Shown here: one piece after another, positions 59,470 through 64,000 of the stretch | How positions within the stretch are numbered: the first letter of the stretch is position 1 | Layout: each line of letters begins with the position of its first letter | Source of the DNA: Methylonatrum sp040877625 | Lineage (GTDB): Bacteria; Pseudomonadota; Gammaproteobacteria; Nitrococcales; Aquisalimonadaceae | Assembly: GCA_040877625.1 (NCBI GenBank) | Contig: JBBDNK010000035.1 | Span: forward strand, 1 to 64,000 | DNA: 64,000 bases | Direction: 5' to 3' | Made by a program: the position numbers and the translations under genes | The notes under the pieces: generated by a model | The model's database searches: none | What the model saw: the letters and a program-made list of their open reading frames with translations, nothing else | Told to the model about the DNA's origin: nothing

Positions 59470-60297
59470 ATGAGTACGGGCGCCTCCACCAAGGCCACAC
59501 CCAAGGCCCGACGGTCGCTGACCGGGCGGATCGCCTCGCACGCCTCGGGCCTTTGCCTGCTGGCCGTCCTTCTGATTGCCTGGGAACTCAGTGTGCGGCT
59601 TGGATGGGTGGTCAGCGCAAACTGGCCCGCGCTGTCCCAGGTGCTTGCGAATGTCGTTGCCGGGCTTGCCGACGGCAGCTGGTGGGAGGTATTCGGCGGC
59701 ACGCTGTGGAGGATGTCGGCGGGTTACACACTGGCCTGCGTGGTTGGAATTCTGCTCGGTACCGGCCTTGCGGTCTCCGACTGGTTTCACCGGACGGTCT
59801 ATCCCACGGTGGAACTGCTGCGCCCGCTTCCCGTGGTTGCCATCGTGCCGCCGTTGATTCTGCTGCTGGGGGTCGACGATGCGCTGAAGATCACGGTCGT
59901 GGCATTTGCCTGCACGTTTCCGGTCATCACCAGCACGGTTACCGGCATCAAGGCCGTCGACCAGATAAGCCTGGATGTGGCCCGTACCTTCCGGGTCCCG
60001 CGCCTGCGGCAGATTTACAGGATCCAGATTCCCTCGGCCCTGCCCTACATTTTCGCCGGCATGCGCGTCAGCCTGGCCATGGCGCTGATCGTTACCGTCA
60101 TTGCGGAGATGATCGCGGGCTCGGGAGGCGTGGGGTACTTCGTGGTGTCCATGCAATACGCCATGCGCGCGTCGGACATGTACGCCGCCATCATACTGCT
60201 CTCTCTGCTCGGTTACATTCTCAACCGCGGCTTCCTGATGCTCGAATCCCGCATCATCAGGTGGTCTCGGCAGTCACAAACGGATACGGATACATGA
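59470..60297 (+). CDS. ABC transporter permease (SsuC/TauC-like)
   Basis: 275 residues with about six TM helices. The EAA loop reads DVARTFRVPRLRQIYRIQIPSALPYIFAGMRVSLAMALIV. N-terminal SLTGRIASHASGLCLLAVLLIAWELSVRLGW and LLRPLPVVAIVPPLILLLGVDDALKI are typical of the NitT/TauT family importer permeases (taurine, nitrate, sulfonate, thiamine precursors). Inner membrane. The last codon overlaps the ATPase start as ATGA. The chosen ATG has a poor ribosome site; a longer frame exists upstream. Confidence 0.86.
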   Translation: MSTGASTKATPKARRSLTGRIASHASGLCLLAVLLIAWELSVRLGWVVSANWPALSQVLANVVAGLADGSWWEVFGGTLWRMSAGYTLACVVGILLGTGLAVSDWFHRTVYPTVELLRPLPVVAIVPPLILLLGVDDALKITVVAFACTFPVITSTVTGIKAVDQISLDVARTFRVPRLRQIYRIQIPSALPYIFAGMRVSLAMALIVTVIAEMIAGSGGVGYFVVSMQYAMRASDMYAAIILLSLLGYILNRGFLMLESRIIRWSRQSQTDTDT

Positions 60298-61100
60298 GTC
60301 AATCGGCAAATAGTGCCCCCGAGGCCGCAGCCACAAACACCCTCAGTATTCGCGAGGTAGGCAAAACCTTCGGCACCGGCGCGGACGTGGTCAGCGCCAT
60401 CGACTCGGTCAGCCTGGATATCAGGCAAGGCGAGTTCATATCCATCGTCGGGCCCAGCGGCTGTGGCAAATCCACCCTGCTGCAGATCGTGGCCGGCCTG
60501 GTCAACGCGACGTCGGGCGAGGTCCTGCAAAATGGCCGCGCCGTCACCGAACCACCGCCCGGCATGGTGTACCTCTTCCAGCAATACAGCCGCTCGCTGT
60601 TTCCGTGGATGACGGTTGTCCAGAACGTCAGCTTTGCCATCGATCATCACAAGGATCTCGATCGCAAGGAGATTGCCTCCATCTGCGAGCGCTTCATTTC
60701 CCTGGTCGGGCTTGGCGAGTTTTCCAACCGATACCCCTGGGAACTCTCGGGCGGCATGCAGCAGCGCGTGGCGATCGCCAGAGCGCTGGCGGCGCAGCCG
60801 GACGTCCTGCTGCTGGACGAACCCTTCTCAGCGGTGGATGCGCTTACGCGGATGGACCTGCATAGCTTGATCCTGAGAGTGTGGAAGGAGATCGGCGTCA
60901 CCGTCATGCTGGTGACCCACGATGCGGATGAGGCCGTGTTTCTCTCCGACCGGGTCGCGCTGCTCGCCAGCCGTCCCTCGACGGTGGTGGAGGTGTTCGA
61001 CAATGAACTGCCGCGCCCCCGGGACCCGGTCGAGTCACGGCAGGATCCGCGCTTTTTGTCTCTGCGGCACGAATTGCTGCGGCGGCTGCTGGAGCGCTGA
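60294..61100 (+). CDS. ABC transporter ATP-binding protein (SsuB/TauB-like)
   Basis: 268 residues: Walker A GPSGCGKST, Q-loop LFQQYSRSLFPWMTV, signature LSGGMQQRVAIARAL, Walker B LLLDEPFSAVDALTR and H-switch VTHDADEAVFLSDR. This is a NitT/TauT-type ATPase. ATGA overlap with the permease upstream and a four-base gap to the second permease downstream show a single operon. Cytoplasmic face of the inner membrane. Confidence 0.93.
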   Translation: MSQSANSAPEAAATNTLSIREVGKTFGTGADVVSAIDSVSLDIRQGEFISIVGPSGCGKSTLLQIVAGLVNATSGEVLQNGRAVTEPPPGMVYLFQQYSRSLFPWMTVVQNVSFAIDHHKDLDRKEIASICERFISLVGLGEFSNRYPWELSGGMQQRVAIARALAAQPDVLLLDEPFSAVDALTRMDLHSLILRVWKEIGVTVMLVTHDADEAVFLSDRVALLASRPSTVVEVFDNELPRPRDPVESRQDPRFLSLRHELLRRLLER

Positions 61101-61104
61101 GTCA

Positions 61105-61875
61105 ATGAAAACACCGGCCATCACGCTGCTTCTGAGATATGTCCCCGGCATCGTCTTTCTATTCGCCCTGCTGGCCCTGCTGGAAGCCCTGTCCGCCACG
61201 GGCATGACCAACCCGGCGGTGTTGCCGCCGCCGACCCGCGTGGCGACGCGGCTGGGCGACATCCTGAGTTCCGGCGCATTCCTGGAGCCGACCCTGCAAA
61301 CGCTCGCCATTCTGCTGTCCGGCTGGTTTATCGCTTCGCTGATGGCGATCGTCTTCGGCATATTAATGGGCTATTTCCAGCCGGCCTATCGCCTGTTCGA
61401 GCCGCTGGTCGAACTTATCCGACCGGTTCCGAAGCCGGCCCTTATTCCACCGCTTTTTCTGCTGCTTGGTCTGGGCACGGCCATGCAATTGGCCATCGTT
61501 GTACTGGGCGCGTTCTTCGCCGTGCTGATCCCGACCATTCAGGGTGTCCGAGGCGTCGACCCGATTCAGCTGAACGTTGCGCGGACTTTCCGCGCGGGCA
61601 CATGGCGCACCATCGCGTACGTGGTGCTGCCGTCGGCTCTGCCGATGATACTCTCGGGCATGAAGGTTGCCTTGAGCCTGTCCCTGATACTCGCGGTACT
61701 GGCAGAGATGCTGACCGGGTCGGGAGGTCTTGGCGCCGTGATCGTCAATCTGCAAACGCTGTTCCGGTCCGCCGACATGTACGCCTGGATTGTCATCCTG
61801 GCGACAGTTGGCTTCATTCTCGTCGTGGGCTTTGAAACGCTGGAAAGAAAAGCGGTTTTCTGGCTTGGCCGCTAA
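61105..61875 (+). CDS. ABC transporter permease, second copy
   Basis: 256 residues with six TM helices and the EAA loop LNVARTFRAGTWRTIAYVVLPSALPMILSGMKVALSLSLILAVLAEMLTGSGG. It is homologous to the first permease but clearly divergent (LIRPVPKPALIPPLFLLLGLGTAMQLAI versus LLRPLPVVAIVPPLILLLGVDD). Two different permeases around one ATPase suggest a heterodimeric transmembrane pore. It starts four bases after the ATPase stop. Confidence 0.9.
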   Translation: MKTPAITLLLRYVPGIVFLFALLALLEALSATGMTNPAVLPPPTRVATRLGDILSSGAFLEPTLQTLAILLSGWFIASLMAIVFGILMGYFQPAYRLFEPLVELIRPVPKPALIPPLFLLLGLGTAMQLAIVVLGAFFAVLIPTIQGVRGVDPIQLNVARTFRAGTWRTIAYVVLPSALPMILSGMKVALSLSLILAVLAEMLTGSGGLGAVIVNLQTLFRSADMYAWIVILATVGFILVVGFETLERKAVFWLGR

Positions 61876-61909
61876 AGGTTGAAGAACCCAAAACAGGAGT
61901 ACTCCGGCA

Positions 61910-62890
61910 ATGAAAGCATTATTCAAGAACAAGATTTCATCACGAGTATCCGTTTCTCTGGTTGCGGCGCTCGTCGCCGTCCTTGCCTCCGGCATGGTCG
62001 CAGCGCAGGAGAAGACCTCGCTGCGCGTGAGCGTCATACCGATTGTTGATGTGGCCCCCTTGTATGCGGCCATCAAACAGGGATATTTCGAGGAGCAGGG
62101 TCTGGAAGTGGACCCCTCCCCGGTCGCGGGCGGTGCCGCCGGCATTCCCGGCCTGATCGGCGGAGCCTACGATATTGTGTTCACCAACGTGGTCTCCGCG
62201 GTGCTGGCAAGCACCCAGGGCATTGACCTCAAGATGATCGCCCCCGGAAGCCGCGCCGGGACGGATGATCCGGATCTGGCCGCCATCATGGTGCGCAAGG
62301 ACTCCGGCATCAGCTCCGCCGGCGATCTTTCCGGCAAATCCATGGCGGTCAATACCAAAAACAACGTGATCTGGCTGTTTGCCAGGGAATGGGTGGACCA
62401 GGCCGGGGGAGACGCCAACCGGGTCACCTACCGGGAAGTGCCGTTTCCGCAAATGATCGATGCGTTGAAGGGCCGCCAGGTGGACTCGGTATTTGTCGTC
62501 GAACCTTTCTATGCCTTCGGCAGAAATGATCCGGACATCGAGTTTCTTAGCCACCCCTATGTCGACGTTCAACCGAACGTAGACGTTGCCCAGTACATCG
62601 CGCTGGATCACTTCATTCGCGACAACCCTGAGACCGTCGAGCGCTTCGCAAAGGCGATCAAGAAAGGTGTCCAGTGGGTCAACGACAACCGGGGCACGCC
62701 CGCATTCGGCGAGCTGGTCGGCAGCTATTCCCGCCTCAGCCCTGAAATGGTTGAGCAGATCGTGGTCAATGCCGCGCCCGATTCGGTGGTCGTGGAGGAG
62801 GTACGGAAGACTGCAGAGATCATGGTCAAGCAGGGCCTGCTCGACAGTGTGCCGGACGTTGACGCCCTGATCCATCAATCAGCCCGGTAG
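61910..62890 (+). CDS. ABC transporter substrate-binding protein (NMT1/SsuA-like)
   Basis: 326 residues: signal peptide (VALVAVLASGMVAAQEK), then the two-lobed NMT1/THI5 fold: SVIPIVDVAPLYAAIKQGYFEEQGLEVDPSPVAGGAAGIPGLIGGAYDIVFTNVVSAVLAS, VRKDSGISSAGDLSGKSMAVNTKNNVIWLFAREWV. Such proteins bind pyrimidine precursors, sulfonates or aromatic compounds. AGGAGTACTCCGGCA precedes the ATG. It follows the permease by 34 bases, and the next gene, an amidohydrolase, starts within ten bases of its stop, so the importer and hydrolase probably handle the same compound. Confidence 0.88.
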   Translation: MKALFKNKISSRVSVSLVAALVAVLASGMVAAQEKTSLRVSVIPIVDVAPLYAAIKQGYFEEQGLEVDPSPVAGGAAGIPGLIGGAYDIVFTNVVSAVLASTQGIDLKMIAPGSRAGTDDPDLAAIMVRKDSGISSAGDLSGKSMAVNTKNNVIWLFAREWVDQAGGDANRVTYREVPFPQMIDALKGRQVDSVFVVEPFYAFGRNDPDIEFLSHPYVDVQPNVDVAQYIALDHFIRDNPETVERFAKAIKKGVQWVNDNRGTPAFGELVGSYSRLSPEMVEQIVVNAAPDSVVVEEVRKTAEIMVKQGLLDSVPDVDALIHQSAR

Positions 62891-62899
62891 GTGCACGAC

Positions 62900-64000
62900 A
62901 TGCGCGGAGATTTAACTGGCGCCCCGTCAATGGTGACGGGGCACGTGCTGACCATGGACCCGAGCCGCCCCCGGGCGGAAGCCTTGGGCATCAAGGATGG
63001 CCGGGTGGTGGCCGTCGGTTCCCGCGCCGAGGTAACGGCGGCGGTGGGAGCGAATGCCGAGCACCATGATTTCGGCACCGCAACCATTATTCCCGGCCTC
63101 ATCGACTCGCATAACCACATGCTCTGGACGGCCATGCAACGCCGCCTGGTCGACCTCACGGAATGCCGTTCGGTCGACGAGATCGTCGCGCAGGTGAAGG
63201 CGTTCGCGGACACGCACCCGGACCTGCAGTGGATCGTCAGCGGTGCCGGCTGGCATGTGGAATCACTGCGGGAACGGCGTTACCCAACACGCCAGGAACT
63301 GGACAGCGCCTGTCCGGACCGGCCGGTTTACCTACCCCGCGTGGGCCATGCCGCGGTGGCCAACACCGCGGCACTGAAGCGGGCGGGCATCGACAGGAAC
63401 ACCCCCGAGCCGGAAGGCGGCCGCATCGTCCGTGACAGCGCCGGAGACCCGACGGGCGTGCTCCTGGAGCCCCCCGCCTTCAACCCCGTTGGTGACCTCG
63501 TCCCGCCCATGGCGTTGGCGGACCGCGCCGAGGCACTGGTGGAGATGCAAGCGCTGTATAACGCCGCCGGCATTACCGGCGTGATTGACCCGGGCCTGAC
63601 GGCCGATGAAATGAGCGTCTACCAGAGCCTTTGGGCACGGGACGCGCTTACGGTACGAACCGTCGCCATGCCGCTGGCGCAGATCGACGACGACCCCGAG
63701 CGCATGCTGGCAAAGATACGCACCTGGGGCCCACGCACACGCTTCGGCGACGCGTGGTTGAAACTCGGCGGCATCAAGCTGTTCCTGGACGGCGGCGCCT
63801 CGCTGAACACCGCGCTTATGCGCGAACCGTATCCCGATGAAAGCTGTCAGTGCGGTATTCAGGTCACCCATTCCACGACCTTTCACCGGCTTGCCGAGCT
63901 ATGCGCGGAAACGGGGTGGTCACTTGGCGTACACGCCGTGGGCGGCAAGGCCATCGACATCGCGCTGGAGGTGTTCGCGGATGTGCATGAGCGCCATCCC
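62900..64000 (+). CDS. Amidohydrolase family protein (YtcJ-like), incomplete at the window end
   Basis: The frame stays open to the edge (367 codons). It begins LTGAPSMVTGHVLTMDPSRPRAEALGIKDGRVVAVGSRAEV, the usual start of this group, with the metal site GLIDSHNHM (H71, H73) and the second-lobe segment FGDAWLKLGGIKLFLDGGASLNTALMREPY, matching the YtcJ/AepA branch of metal-dependent amidohydrolases. A GTG nine bases earlier is an alternative start. Likely hydrolyses a cyclic or N-acyl compound delivered by the adjacent importer. The catalytic aspartate and the C-terminal part lie beyond the window. Confidence 0.8.
   Translation, partial: MRGDLTGAPSMVTGHVLTMDPSRPRAEALGIKDGRVVAVGSRAEVTAAVGANAEHHDFGTATIIPGLIDSHNHMLWTAMQRRLVDLTECRSVDEIVAQVKAFADTHPDLQWIVSGAGWHVESLRERRYPTRQELDSACPDRPVYLPRVGHAAVANTAALKRAGIDRNTPEPEGGRIVRDSAGDPTGVLLEPPAFNPVGDLVPPMALADRAEALVEMQALYNAAGITGVIDPGLTADEMSVYQSLWARDALTVRTVAMPLAQIDDDPERMLAKIRTWGPRTRFGDAWLKLGGIKLFLDGGASLNTALMREPYPDESCQCGIQVTHSTTFHRLAELCAETGWSLGVHAVGGKAIDIALEVFADVHERHP

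Overview
The window is GC-rich DNA from a Gram-negative, aerobically respiring proteobacterium, most likely a gammaproteobacterium. Supporting evidence is a PilU-type type IV pilus ATPase, the tandem pair resembling Pseudomonas PA2779/PA2778, a haem-copper oxidase operon whose subunit II carries two cytochrome c domains, a PEP-CTERM protein behind a sigma-54-type promoter, and an outer-membrane inverse autotransporter. A halophilic or Ectothiorhodospiraceae-like host would fit but cannot be proven from sequence alone. No tRNA, rRNA or CRISPR array was recognised. A run of G followed by N near 28.93-28.98 kb is an assembly gap, so the two sides may not be exactly contiguous.

Layout. 0-3.6 kb: a truncated integron integrase, a LysM/inverse-autotransporter/beta-helix surface protein and an XRE-cupin regulator. 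3.6-11.7 kb: two divergent metabolic operons. The minus arm has an aminotransferase, an enoyl-CoA hydratase, a CoA-binding protein and an O-acetylhomoserine sulfhydrylase. The plus arm has a D-2-hydroxyacid dehydrogenase, an amidase and a semialdehyde dehydrogenase. 11.7-12.1 kb holds two long perfect inverted repeats. 12.1-21.9 kb: pilU, the PA2779/PA2778-like pair, CBS and SDR proteins, a MORN-repeat C13 (caspase-like) protease, transporters, an IalB-like protein and a NYN nuclease. 22.1-26.1 kb: an EAL-REC protein convergent with a histidine kinase/response regulator/histidine kinase operon. 26.3-34 kb: small membrane or exported proteins and enzymes interspersed with insertion-sequence debris. 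34-43.3 kb: an SDR with a missing catalytic tyrosine, an MFS transporter, haem O synthase and the caa3-type oxidase operon. 43.5-53.6 kb: a class III aminotransferase, an AT-richer pair of methyltransferase-like genes, a PKHD dioxygenase, a Gly-rich 3D-domain protein, a PEP-CTERM protein and a galactose-oxidase-like protein. 53.7-59.3 kb: a KAP P-loop NTPase divergent from a lipase/hydrolase/exported-protein operon. 59.5-64 kb: an ABC importer (two permeases, ATPase, NMT1-like binding protein) with an amidohydrolase that runs off the end.

The main structure not explained by genes is a family of small mobile palindromes between 26 and 57 kb. Three complete copies (50, 68 and 76 bp) are flanked by duplicated TTAA or CTAG, and at least six single ends are present. 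Read on the minus strand, most ends encode the same peptide tail, APWE followed by a stop. They therefore look like internally deleted derivatives of an IS5-group-like insertion sequence whose transposase ended inside its own terminal repeat. Because TTAA and CTAG contain the stop codons TAA and TAG, several copies sit exactly at the stop codons of host genes.

For a candidate undescribed system, the most suggestive loci are the KAP NTPase/lipase/hydrolase island (53.7-59.3 kb) and the AT-rich translationally coupled methyltransferase pair (44.9-47.4 kb). Both assignments are inferences.
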